Counted from the first letter of the stretch, positions 1 through 6,290 are shown. The stretch is 7,272 nucleotides of DNA from Campylobacterota bacterium (GCA_009930355.1 RZYK01000096.1:1-7272); one strand, 5' to 3'. Notes: generated by a model not told the origin, from the letters alone. A program made the numbers and translations.

Positions 1-128
1 CTGTTGTAATATTGCCTCTGTGTCTATCTGAAATTCCATCGTTCAATCCTTGTGTCTTTGAAATACTACCTGATTGACACAGATTTTCTAACGCTCCCAA
101 TCAAATTCATGATGCAGATATTACTAAA
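1..128. other. Unassigned left edge with a composition break
   Basis: No gene can be assigned here. The two 60-base lines have 23 and 21 G+C, while the next 60 bases drop to 10, so the composition changes near position 115-120. The frame of the downstream gene is open from the window edge (position 3) except for one TGA at 75-77. After that stop it reads HRFSNAPNQIHDADITK into the next gene with no start codon before the TTG at 129. The minus strand is also open, from a TTG at 98-100 to the edge (33 codons, containing LENLCQSGSISKTQGLNDG). Either reading may be the tail of a neighbouring gene or a broken 5' end. An 8-bp inverted repeat (17-24 and 76-83) is too short to call a mobile-element end. 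Confidence 0.3.
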
Positions 129-1994
129 TTGATAGAATTTAGTTTAGATGAAAATATTTTTTTTATCAGAATTTTACATGTAATCAAACTATTACAACAA
201 CTTGGCAAAAGAAAAGAATATCTTAATTTAGCACTAAAAAAACAAAATATTTTTTCCAATATAATCTTTGAAACTTTAAAAATATGTCATGAAGATGAAA
301 ATCTATTGTTTAAAGATTTTGAATTTTTCATTACTAAAATTGTAAATAAAGATTTTTATGACAATATTGTTGGACATATTTATGCTAAATTTGATAGACC
401 AGACATAGCTTTTAATTACCATTATTCAGAATACAAAAAAAATGCTAGTTTGGAAATTATGTTTGCACTTTTGAAAGTTATAGGTGATTATTATAATAAA
501 TCACATCAAATTCTAGAAGAGACAAAACAACGAGAAATTTTTAATGCTCTCGTTGCAAAAGAGGGAGAGTTAAATCTTCAAGGTTTTATTTTTCTTCTAA
601 CCTATGCACTTCATATACTGAAAGACACGAGACAAATTTTGCCTCTTTTGAATCAAAAATTACTAAATACAGACATAAAAAATTTAGATAATGCTTTAAA
701 AATACAGCTATCAAATATCTTTATGACGCAATATGAATCAAACAATAAAGACTTATTTTTATATGATTTAAACTTGTGTTTAGTGCAAGACGGTAAAACA
801 TATGTTAAAAATAATTACTCCATTGCAGAAGAAAATCAAAAGAATTTTGGATTTATTGTCATTGATGCTAATGAGTATTTTTTAAAAAAGCAAGACAATA
901 CCTCTAAAGAAGAATCGCTTTTTCATGGGATTGTTGGAGCTTTTGCTTTTAGGTGTGAAAATCCAAGTATGATACCTATAACATTTGACAAAGATAGTAA
1001 AAACCCATTGTCAGGTCTTTGGGATTTTATGGATGAACGAACTAATCAAACAAAGGACCTATTTCAAAGATACAGTGATGGAATATATGTTGGATTATTT
1101 GTTTTGGCAGGCAACAATTATAAAAATTATTTTACTCTCATACCATATTTGTTAAACAATCAAAACATGAATTTTAACAGCTTACATGTAAACTATCTTC
1201 CAAAAGAAACTAAAAAGATATTAACACTTTCATCTATCATTTTTTTGAATGAAATCAATCAATTAGACCTCATCTTACAAAGAGAGGATATTGTTATTCA
1301 GCAGACATTGGTTAATTGGCTCAAGGGGTATTTAGACAAAATTGATTATGCCAATATGCCACAAGATTTTACATATCTTGATGAAGAAGGACATAAGTTC
1401 GTTCCTTTTACAGAAGATAGTATTAAAGAAGCCGAAAAGTTTAAAACTTATGTATTAGGCATATTAACACGTATTTTAAAATGTACAATTATCAACGATG
1501 TTTCTGAAAATCTACAACTCAAAGAAGCAAAAACTCTTGCACCACTTGTGGGTATTCAAGAATACCAAGCTTTAGCATATTGCATCAAATACAATTACCA
1601 AATCATTTCTGAAAATAATATTTTTGATATGCTATTTGAAACATTGAGGTTTAACAAAGGTTTTATTAGTAATGCATCAGTGCTTTTAGAAGGTAGCTTA
1701 GAATATGATAAACGTAGAAGTTTGATTATAGATTTGTATCAAAAAAAGTATAAATATGTTTTAAGCGAAAATTTTGAAAAAAGCTTAATAGCGTTTATGC
1801 AAGAAAAAAATGTTTTGAGTTTACAGCAAGAAGAATTTGAGCTTATTAAAATAGCAAATAGTTATGGATTTTTAGAAAATATAAAAAAATATTACAATGA
1901 TAAATTTAAAGTTTTATTTCCAAAGGCAGTTTTGCCAGTAAAAATATTTTTGGATAAAAATATTGAAAAGCTTTTGAAAATTATTGGAAAATAA
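129..1994 (+). CDS. Large A/T-rich protein of unknown function, PIN-like C-terminal region, probably 5'-incomplete
   Basis: I do not recognise this 621-residue protein. Residues 1-210 look all-helical and TPR-like. Residues 265-345 (HGIVGAFAFRCENPS, then PLSGLWDFM) form a compact mixed segment. Residues 362-503 follow the order of a PIN nuclease domain: a hydrophobic first strand (KILTLSS), a 'VIQQTLVNWL' helix, then GIQEYQALAYC and a QIISENN strand. The first acidic position of the PIN core appears replaced (Thr/Ser), whereas Glu478 and Glu495 remain, so nuclease activity is doubtful. There is no signal peptide or clear membrane helix. The start is weak: TTG with no Shine-Dalgarno and an open frame upstream to a TGA at 75-77, so the true N-terminus may be lost or lie outside. 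It is far more A/T-rich than its neighbours (sample lines 14 and 17 G+C of 60, versus 28-30 elsewhere), which suggests transfer. PIN assignment is inference; a defence role is possible but unproven. Confidence 0.6.
   Translation: MIEFSLDENIFFIRILHVIKLLQQLGKRKEYLNLALKKQNIFSNIIFETLKICHEDENLLFKDFEFFITKIVNKDFYDNIVGHIYAKFDRPDIAFNYHYSEYKKNASLEIMFALLKVIGDYYNKSHQILEETKQREIFNALVAKEGELNLQGFIFLLTYALHILKDTRQILPLLNQKLLNTDIKNLDNALKIQLSNIFMTQYESNNKDLFLYDLNLCLVQDGKTYVKNNYSIAEENQKNFGFIVIDANEYFLKKQDNTSKEESLFHGIVGAFAFRCENPSMIPITFDKDSKNPLSGLWDFMDERTNQTKDLFQRYSDGIYVGLFVLAGNNYKNYFTLIPYLLNNQNMNFNSLHVNYLPKETKKILTLSSIIFLNEINQLDLILQREDIVIQQTLVNWLKGYLDKIDYANMPQDFTYLDEEGHKFVPFTEDSIKEAEKFKTYVLGILTRILKCTIINDVSENLQLKEAKTLAPLVGIQEYQALAYCIKYNYQIISENNIFDMLFETLRFNKGFISNASVLLEGSLEYDKRRSLIIDLYQKKYKYVLSENFEKSLIAFMQEKNVLSLQQEEFELIKIANSYGFLENIKKYYNDKFKVLFPKAVLPVKIFLDKNIEKLLKIIGK
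174..183. repeat. TTACATGTAA palindrome, copy 1 (within CDS)
   Basis: Perfect 10-bp palindrome lying inside the A/T-rich gene. It is read in frame as TTA CAT GTA (Leu-His-Val). It is one of five copies in the window. Confidence 0.6.
1182..1191. repeat. TTACATGTAA palindrome, copy 2 (within CDS)
   Basis: Second copy inside the A/T-rich gene, again read as Leu-His-Val in the same codon phase as copy 1. Confidence 0.6.
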
Positions 1995-2012
1995 AAATTT
2001 TAGCTTCAAATG

Positions 2013-2039
2013 AGTCAAGTGTAGAAACGACACTTGACT
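2013..2039. terminator. Bidirectional hairpin terminator between convergent genes
   Basis: A perfect 10-bp stem (AGTCAAGTGT and ACACTTGACT) encloses a 7-base loop. It lies 18 bases past the TAA of the A/T-rich gene and 16 bases before the stop of the convergent minus-strand gene. On the plus strand a run of seven T follows about 11 bases later. On the minus strand T-rich sequence follows within a few bases. The placement fits termination from both sides; the T-runs are not ideally spaced. Confidence 0.7.
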
Positions 2040-2055
2040 TGTTTAAAGAATTTTT

Positions 2056-2799
2056 TTACTCTCCGCTTTCACACTCTCCATAAAATGCCATAATGCCATA
2101 CTCAAGATTGAGGACGGTTTTAAAGCCCATGTGTTTTAAGATACGTTGGCAATACGCACTGCGACTTCCACTATAACAGTATAAAATCAAAGGGATATTC
2201 TCTTTGCCATTTAGTTGGGAGAGTGCGTTGTGAAAACTGGTGGTAGGAATAAGCACATCGGTTCCTTTGATGCGGTTTCCTACCCACTCCATCCACTCTC
2301 TGGTATCGACTAGAAGAAAATTCACATTTCCTTGCACCCTAGCTTCCAATAACGCCTCAAGCTCATCGCCATCCAGTTGTTCTTTGTGTATCAGTGTCGC
2401 ACACTCCTCTTTGCTTAAGCCTCGTGTATGGGTATGAGCAAGCTCTTCGACACTCTCATTTTGAGCAAGTTCTTGTGCATGTTCTGGCGTACAAAAGATG
2501 GTACAGTGGCATTTTCCTTCGTTAGGAATCTCTTCTGTGAGTGCGGGGGTACAGGGACAGAGACGATTTCCTGCTTTGATTTGTTCCTCTTTCGTTTCTC
2601 CTATCACCATAAAACAGGGGCAGTAGCGTTTGCCATAAATAAGTTTATTACGGGTTAAGCCTTGCTGAATGGACTCTTTAACATCATCTAAAGGGGTGTA
2701 TGCAAAGCCAAATTGTGCACACACTTTGTCGGTAAATGCTTCTGTTTTTTCGAGTTCTGCGATAAATTCAGGGGAATTCATATCTATTTTAGTTATCAA
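2056..2799 (-). CDS. Ferredoxin:thioredoxin reductase catalytic domain fused to a rhodanese domain
   Basis: 247-residue cytoplasmic redox protein. Residues 1-113 match the FTR catalytic (beta) chain: C60-P-C62, C81-P-C83, C97-H-C99 and C103. In that family such cysteines hold a [4Fe-4S] cluster next to a redox-active disulfide that reduces thioredoxin-like partners. Residues 155-243 are a rhodanese domain with D165-T-R167 and an active loop C208-Y-S-G-S-R-S, where Cys208 would carry a persulfide. About 40 residues, including HTHTRGLSKEE, link the two. No FTR variable (alpha) subunit is visible nearby, so the electron donor and target are unknown. The TTG start is chosen because AAGGAAA sits 7 bases upstream; the next ATG (residue 7) has no such site. 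The gene is single, with its own TATAAT box upstream. Domain calls are strong; coupling of sulfur transfer to disulfide reduction is inference. Confidence 0.9.
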   Translation of the reverse strand: MITKIDMNSPEFIAELEKTEAFTDKVCAQFGFAYTPLDDVKESIQQGLTRNKLIYGKRYCPCFMVIGETKEEQIKAGNRLCPCTPALTEEIPNEGKCHCTIFCTPEHAQELAQNESVEELAHTHTRGLSKEECATLIHKEQLDGDELEALLEARVQGNVNFLLVDTREWMEWVGNRIKGTDVLIPTTSFHNALSQLNGKENIPLILYCYSGSRSAYCQRILKHMGFKTVLNLEYGIMAFYGECESGE

Positions 2800-2805
2800 A
2801 TATAT

Positions 2806-2812
2806 TTCCTTT
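2806..2812 (-). promoter_or_regulatory. Ribosome binding site deciding a TTG start
   Basis: Minus-strand AAAGGAA lies about 7 bases before the TTG at 2797-2799. The in-frame ATG six codons later is preceded by ACTAAAATAGAT, with no Shine-Dalgarno match, so the TTG is the better start of the FTR-rhodanese gene. Confidence 0.65.
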
Positions 2813-2831
2813 ATTTATTTTTAATGGGCGT

Positions 2832-2837
2832 ATTATA
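2832..2837 (-). promoter_or_regulatory. Sigma-70-type -10 box (TATAAT) for the FTR-rhodanese gene
   Basis: A perfect TATAAT on the minus strand lies about 32 bases before the TTG start and would give a leader of roughly 27 bases. No good -35 hexamer is present at 17 bases, as is usual for Campylobacterota promoters. An inverted repeat TTGCA-T-TGCAA (2844-2854) sits just upstream, where an operator could lie. Confidence 0.55.
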
Positions 2838-2866
2838 GGGAGTTTGCATTGCAAGGAAATTAAAAA

Positions 2867-2888
2867 AAGGCTTTACATGTAAAGCCTT
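2867..2888. repeat. Perfect 22-bp palindrome with TTACATGTAA core, copy 3
   Basis: The core TTTACATGTAAA is flanked by AAGGC and GCCTT arms, giving 22 bases of perfect dyad symmetry. On the minus strand it is followed directly by a run of seven T, so it looks like an intrinsic terminator, yet it stands upstream of the minus-strand gene and between divergent promoters. It is centred about 50 bases before the predicted start site of the FTR-rhodanese transcript, a position typical of an activator site. It may be an operator, an insulator against antisense transcripts, or both. Confidence 0.6.
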
Positions 2889-2992
2889 AGGAAAAGAGAA
2901 ATAAGGTTCATTGAAAGGGTTACTTTTTTTTAATTTACTTTTATGGTATTGTTTTGCCCTCATGATACTACAGTTTTATGGAGAGTTAAAAT

Positions 2993-3592
2993 ATGCGACG
3001 TTTAGAATTTAGTTGTGAAGAGAAAACGCTTCGTGATGAGATACTCCAATCGTGTGAGCATGGTATTCTCTCTTTAAGCGTAGATAATCTGCCTTATGGT
3101 GTGCCTCTTAATTTTGTCTGGCACAAGGAATCTCTTTACTATCACGGCGCAGGAGAGGGGAAAAAAGTAGAGATGATGCATGCCAATACTAACGCTTCGT
3201 TTAGCGTTGTTAAACCTTTGTCGCTCATTCCTTCTCACTTTAGTAACACACACTTTGCATGTCCTGCTACGCAATTTTTTTTCTCTATTATTTTAGAGGG
3301 TAAAATTGAATGGGTTACTTGCATGGATGAAAAAGCAGAAGCGCTGAATGCGTTAATGCAAAAGTTACAGCCTGAGGGTGGCTACGATGTGATTGATGCC
3401 AAAAATGCGATGTATCAGAAAATGCTCTCAACGCTGAGTGTGTATAAACTCATACCATCTGCCATTTCGTTCAAACTCAAAGCAGGGCAAAACCTCTCAG
3501 AAGAGCGCAAAAAAGTGTTGATAGAGAAGCTTCTTGAAAGGGGAACGCCACTGGATGAGCTTACTATTAAGATGATAAAGCGTTACATGTAA
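2993..3592 (+). CDS. NimA-like pyridoxamine 5'-phosphate oxidase family flavoprotein
   Basis: 199-residue cytoplasmic protein of the FMN-binding split-barrel fold, closest in pattern to the NimA group (5-nitroimidazole reductase-like). The family hallmarks follow in order: MRRLEF start, CEHGILSLSVDNLPYGVPLNF (residues 21-41), LYYHGAGEGKKVEMM (48-62, the flavin phosphate/His region), NASFSVV (67-73), a GKIEWV strand near residue 103, and an EKAEALNALMQKL helix. The C-terminal part with SFKLKAGQNLSEE is also typical. Such proteins bind FMN or F420/haem-like cofactors, and most have no proven substrate. The ATG is supported by GGAGAG 7 bases upstream. The gene is monocistronic: the left neighbour is divergent, the right convergent. 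Its last codons (Tyr-Met-stop) are made by a TTACATGTAA palindrome. The promoter is unclear; GATACT at 2964-2969 is a weak -10 candidate. Confidence 0.85.
   Translation: MRRLEFSCEEKTLRDEILQSCEHGILSLSVDNLPYGVPLNFVWHKESLYYHGAGEGKKVEMMHANTNASFSVVKPLSLIPSHFSNTHFACPATQFFFSIILEGKIEWVTCMDEKAEALNALMQKLQPEGGYDVIDAKNAMYQKMLSTLSVYKLIPSAISFKLKAGQNLSEERKKVLIEKLLERGTPLDELTIKMIKRYM
3583..3592. repeat. TTACATGTAA palindrome, copy 4 (spans a stop codon)
   Basis: The palindrome supplies the last two codons and the TAA stop of the NimA-like gene. It directly precedes the bidirectional terminator. Confidence 0.6.
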
Positions 3593-3594
3593 AA

Positions 3595-3626
3595 AGAGGA
3601 AGGTCTTTAAAAAAGCTTACCCCTCT
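3595..3626. terminator. Bidirectional imperfect hairpin terminator
   Basis: AGAGG (3595-3599) pairs with CCTCT (3622-3626), GGT (3602-3604) with ACC (3619-3621), and CTTT (3605-3608) with AAAG (3612-3615). The bulges are AA and CTT. On the minus strand the stem is followed by TTTTTACATG; on the plus strand TTTT comes a few bases later. It sits between two convergent stop codons and includes the end of the response regulator gene. Confidence 0.6.
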
Positions 3627-4273
3627 ACAATTTTATCCAAACGATACCCCACCTCTTTAATCGTTTTAATGGCTCCCTTAGGCAATTTGGAGCGTAAGCG
3701 TTTCACCAGTGCTCTAATGTTAAAGATAGTGGTCTCCTCCCCTTGCCAAACGTACTCATCAATCTCAAAAAAAGGAACGGTTCGTGTCGTGTCTTTAATG
3801 AATAAATCGAGAAACAGGTACTCTTTTCTGCCTAGAAAAATCTCCTCTTTTTGGGGATTGAAGAGGCGTTGGTTTTTAAAATCGTAGAGATAGCCTTTCC
3901 ACAACTCAACGGTGGATGCTTCGATATGGCAGAGCTTTTTGATTTTGTGCACCAGTTCATAAATAAAAAAGGGCTTTTTCAAGTAGTCATTACAGCCTAT
4001 TTCATAGGAGGTTTGAATCTTCTCCAAATCGTGATTGGAGCTGATGATAATGACAGGCACCTCTTTGTTAAACATGCGAATGGACTCTAAAAGGCTAATG
4101 CCATCGAGGGAGGGGACATTGATGTCAATGATAAAGCAATGGTAACCTTTGTTAAGTTCTTCAAGGGCGAGTTCTCCATCGTTAAAGACTCTGACATCGT
4201 AGCCATGTTGGGTGAGCACATCTTTAATGACATCGCAGAGCGATGTGTTGTCTTCCAGAAGTAAAATTTTCAT
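3617..4273 (-). CDS. OmpR-family response regulator (receiver plus winged helix)
   Basis: 218-residue DNA-binding regulator. The receiver domain (1-112) has the acidic pair E7-D8, phospho-acceptor D50 (FIIDINVPSLDG), S78 at the Thr/Ser switch position, and Y97 with K100-P101 (DYLKKPF). A short linker leads to a winged-helix domain (about 120-216) with the usual LGRKEYLFLDLF opening, the NIRALVKRLRSKL recognition helix and the IKTIKEVGYRL wing. All catalytic residues are present, so it should be phosphorylated by the kinase encoded just upstream. The start ATG overlaps the kinase TGA (ATGA), with AGGAA 7 bases before it, which indicates translational coupling. Targets cannot be read from the sequence; autoregulation of the operon is possible. 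Confidence 0.95.
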   Translation of the reverse strand: MKILLLEDNTSLCDVIKDVLTQHGYDVRVFNDGELALEELNKGYHCFIIDINVPSLDGISLLESIRMFNKEVPVIIISSNHDLEKIQTSYEIGCNDYLKKPFFIYELVHKIKKLCHIEASTVELWKGYLYDFKNQRLFNPQKEEIFLGRKEYLFLDLFIKDTTRTVPFFEIDEYVWQGEETTIFNIRALVKRLRSKLPKGAIKTIKEVGYRLDKIVEG

Positions 4274-6120
4274 GATACATTTCCTAATGTAATTGTAAAA
4301 CGAGCACCCTCTGGGGTATTGTCCGCTTTAATTTTTCCATTCATTTTATTTTCCAAAATAATTTTTGACATATAAAGTCCTATACCATGCCCATGCTCTT
4401 TGGTCGTGTAGTACGCATCAAAAATATAGGGCAGTTTCTCCTCAGGAATACCTCCTGCATTGTCGCTAATCTCAATAATAACAGTGTGCGCATGGTTATA
4501 AACGACAATAGAGATGAGTCCTCGTTTGATTTTTTTGGCTTCTCTTTGATGCATAATTTGGTCTTTGGAGTTATTGACAATGTTAAGAAGCGTTTGCATA
4601 AATTCGTTTTTATAACCTAATACCATTAAATTGGTCGCATGGCTAATGTCGATTTTTACATCAATATAGTTGTATTTAATGGTATGCGAGATAATACTCA
4701 TCATCGTCTCAATCGCCTCATTGACATCAAAAACAATTTTCGTGGTTGAGGGCATAATGAAGGCTTGAAAACTGTTAATGGTATCGGTCATATAGCGTAC
4801 TTGCACCATAATGTCATTGATATATTTGTTATTTTTTTCATCAAAAGCACTGCCGACACTAAAGGCATGTTTTTGCACCAATGCGGTAATTTCAACGAGA
4901 GGATTTTTCCATTGATGGGCAATGGAAGAAAAAACCTCTCCAATTTCAGCGAGTTTGGATTGTTGGATAATAAACTGTTGATGTTTGTTCTTTTGAAGTT
5001 CACTTTCTCGGTACTTCTTCTCATCTTTTATGCGCATATAAATGTTATGAATCAGCGCTAAAATCAGTAAAATGAGTAGGGGTAAAATGAGCAAAATAGC
5101 ATCAACATATTTCTTATGTTTATCCAAAAAACGCACAGGGGTGTTGACAAAACGCAAAGACTGGTTCAGTAAAAAAGGCTCTAATTTGAATTTGTTGATT
5201 TTCTCATGGTTAAAAATGTATTCGTGGTTTGCATCGGTGATGATTTTATTGGGTACGGAGGGATTGCGCATAATTTCTCGCGCCATTTCCCCTGTGGTTT
5301 CTCCTAATTTGTAAGTTAAAATAGACTTCCCACCCACAATACCTCTGGTGATAAAAAAAGAGTCTGTGGCAAAGACAGGAATTTCGAACATATCAATCGT
5401 AAAAGCGATTTTATAATTTTTGTAAAACTGGTCGTAATTTCCACCGTAAAAAGGAATAAACAAAATGGCTTCATCGGGGATAAAGGTAGAAAACTTCTCT
5501 CGCATCTCTTGCAGGCTCAAATCCCCAATGTACTCAACCTCACACTTTAAACGCATGGCATCAAGGGTATTTTTAATTGAGATATTGGTTTTATCTTCTG
5601 GATTTTTTTCGTTTAAAATATAGAGCTTTTTCAAAGAGGGAATCATAGTTTGAATAATTCTAATATTATCTTCAATGGCTCTTTCCCTAAACACTCCTGA
5701 AATTTTATTCGCAAGTCCTTGTTTAAGCGCATCTTCGTAGGAAAAAAAATCCATACTGGAAAATAAAATACGTTCATTCACAAAAAAATCATAGTAATGG
5801 CGCAGTAAAAAAGTATAGGCATGTTTATCTACAGGAATAATCAAATCATAACGGGTATGTTTGAGTTTAATTTCTAAAAGATTACGAAGCGTGGTATAGT
5901 CATCTTTTGAAGTCGCTGCTTTGCCACTCATATAAATCACATCCGCATCAATGTTAGACTTTGCTAAAACATCTTTGATGCCTAGGATAATCTCATTGCT
6001 CCATTTAAAATTTTTAGGATACGAGTCAATAATGAGCACACGTTTTTCTTCCTGTGCCATCAGAGTATGACTAAAAAATAAGAAGAGATAAAAAGCATAG
6101 AAAACAGCATAATGTCGCAT
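4270..6120 (-). CDS. Membrane sensor histidine kinase with ABC-substrate-binding-like periplasmic domain
   Basis: 616-residue kinase that starts the two-component operon. A signal peptide (hydrophobic 5-16, likely cut after A22) leads to a periplasmic region (about 27-294) resembling the ABC_sub_bind family (RVLIIDSYPKNFKWSNEIILGI, later VFATDSFFITRGIVGG). This region should bind a small ligand or receive a partner protein; which one is unknown. One strong membrane helix (339-362) and a charged, probably coiled segment (363-392) follow. The H-box IAHQWKNPL has phospho-acceptor H402. The N-box is near 513-517 (NIVNN), G1 is DNAGGIP (553-559), the F-box is FDAYYTTK and G2 is GHGIGLYM (577-584). 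All ATP-binding motifs are intact. I prefer the start at 6120 over an ATG six codons earlier, because AAGG lies 6 bases upstream and a hairpin ends 3 bases before the earlier ATG. The response regulator overlaps its stop by 4 bases. Confidence 0.92.
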   Translation of the reverse strand: MRHYAVFYAFYLFLFFSHTLMAQEEKRVLIIDSYPKNFKWSNEIILGIKDVLAKSNIDADVIYMSGKAATSKDDYTTLRNLLEIKLKHTRYDLIIPVDKHAYTFLLRHYYDFFVNERILFSSMDFFSYEDALKQGLANKISGVFRERAIEDNIRIIQTMIPSLKKLYILNEKNPEDKTNISIKNTLDAMRLKCEVEYIGDLSLQEMREKFSTFIPDEAILFIPFYGGNYDQFYKNYKIAFTIDMFEIPVFATDSFFITRGIVGGKSILTYKLGETTGEMAREIMRNPSVPNKIITDANHEYIFNHEKINKFKLEPFLLNQSLRFVNTPVRFLDKHKKYVDAILLILPLLILLILALIHNIYMRIKDEKKYRESELQKNKHQQFIIQQSKLAEIGEVFSSIAHQWKNPLVEITALVQKHAFSVGSAFDEKNNKYINDIMVQVRYMTDTINSFQAFIMPSTTKIVFDVNEAIETMMSIISHTIKYNYIDVKIDISHATNLMVLGYKNEFMQTLLNIVNNSKDQIMHQREAKKIKRGLISIVVYNHAHTVIIEISDNAGGIPEEKLPYIFDAYYTTKEHGHGIGLYMSKIILENKMNGKIKADNTPEGARFTITLGNVS

Positions 6121-6126
6121 CAAAAA

Positions 6127-6130
6127 CCTT
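6127..6130 (-). promoter_or_regulatory. Ribosome binding site choosing the kinase start
   Basis: Minus-strand AAGG lies 6 bases before the ATG at 6118-6120. The alternative ATG at 6136-6138 has only hairpin sequence upstream and no Shine-Dalgarno match. Confidence 0.5.
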
Positions 6131-6141
6131 AAGAACATAAT

Positions 6142-6160
6142 AGAGTTCTTGCAGAACTCT
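6142..6160. repeat. 8-bp hairpin before the kinase start
   Basis: AGAGTTCT and AGAACTCT are perfect arms around a 3-base loop. The stem ends 3 bases before the upstream candidate ATG and about 11 bases before the AAGG site, so it could affect ribosome access. Confidence 0.5.
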
Positions 6161-6166
6161 TAACAC

Positions 6167-6191
6167 ACCTTTAAAGCAAAGCTCTAAAGGT
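6167..6191. repeat. 25-base inverted repeat upstream of the kinase
   Basis: ACCTTTA and TAAAGGT pair over 7 bp. After a single A/C mismatch, AGC and GCT extend the stem around an AAA loop. As DNA it could be a dyad operator for the response regulator; as RNA, part of the leader. Confidence 0.4.
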
Positions 6192-6286
6192 TACGTTAAC
6201 ACTGAGTTTTCTTCGGCAGAAAGCCCGCGCACTCTTGGTGCTTTTCCTTCTTGCACAATGAGTTTTGCAAGAAGTCTAATAAACAA
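6191..6286 (-). other. Short open frame with coding-like sequence (peptide or gene remnant)
   Basis: A minus-strand frame of 31 codons from a TTG at 6284-6286 reads through LLAKLIVQEGKAPRV, then RGLSAEENSVLT, and stops at TAA. Its residues and codons look protein-like, but there is no Shine-Dalgarno site or ATG. An in-frame stop (6299-6301) bounds it upstream, and the opposite strand is open too. It could be a leader peptide, the decayed end of a gene, or chance. I do not recognise the peptide. Confidence 0.2.
6247..6274. repeat. 9-bp perfect hairpin
   Basis: CTTCTTGCA and TGCAAGAAG enclose a 10-base loop. The stem lies just inside the predicted start of the kinase transcript and would be the first element of its leader. 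Confidence 0.5.
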
Positions 6287-6290
6287 TATA
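6285..6290 (-). promoter_or_regulatory. Candidate -10 box (TATATT) for the kinase operon
   Basis: Minus-strand TATATT in A/T-rich sequence would start RNA near 6278 and give a leader of about 158 bases. No -35 is evident. It is the best match in the gap but remains a weak call. Confidence 0.3.

Larger units (their letters stand above)
6121..6278 (-). promoter_or_regulatory. Possible structured leader upstream of the sensor kinase operon
   Basis: About 160 bases with no convincing gene. Reading toward the kinase, they contain a 9-bp hairpin (6247-6274), a small GCAC/GTGC hairpin (6229-6241), a 25-base hairpin (6167-6191) and an 8-bp hairpin (6142-6160). The patch 6205-6255 is clearly richer in G+C than the sequence on either side. 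A near-identical 12-mer, ACA(C/A)TGAGTTTT, occurs at 6199-6210 and 6255-6266. This could be a cis-acting leader RNA, regulator sites, or a gene remnant. It matches no riboswitch class that I recognise. Confidence 0.35.

Noticed and set aside
17..83. 8-bp inverted repeat TCTGTGTC and GACACAGA as possible mobile-element end or terminator
   Set aside because: The arms are short and 51 bases apart, with no transposase or target duplication visible; chance is likely.
2428..2658. Plus-strand open frame of 76 codons within the FTR-rhodanese gene
   Set aside because: Antisense to the conserved cysteine motifs of the FTR domain; no supporting signals.
4387..5314. Several plus-strand open frames of 70-100 codons inside the sensor kinase
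   Set aside because: They are antisense to intact, motif-bearing kinase sequence and show no domain signal; shadows of the real gene.
6136..6138. ATG as the start of the sensor kinase
   Set aside because: No Shine-Dalgarno site, a hairpin immediately upstream, and a better-supported ATG 18 bases later.
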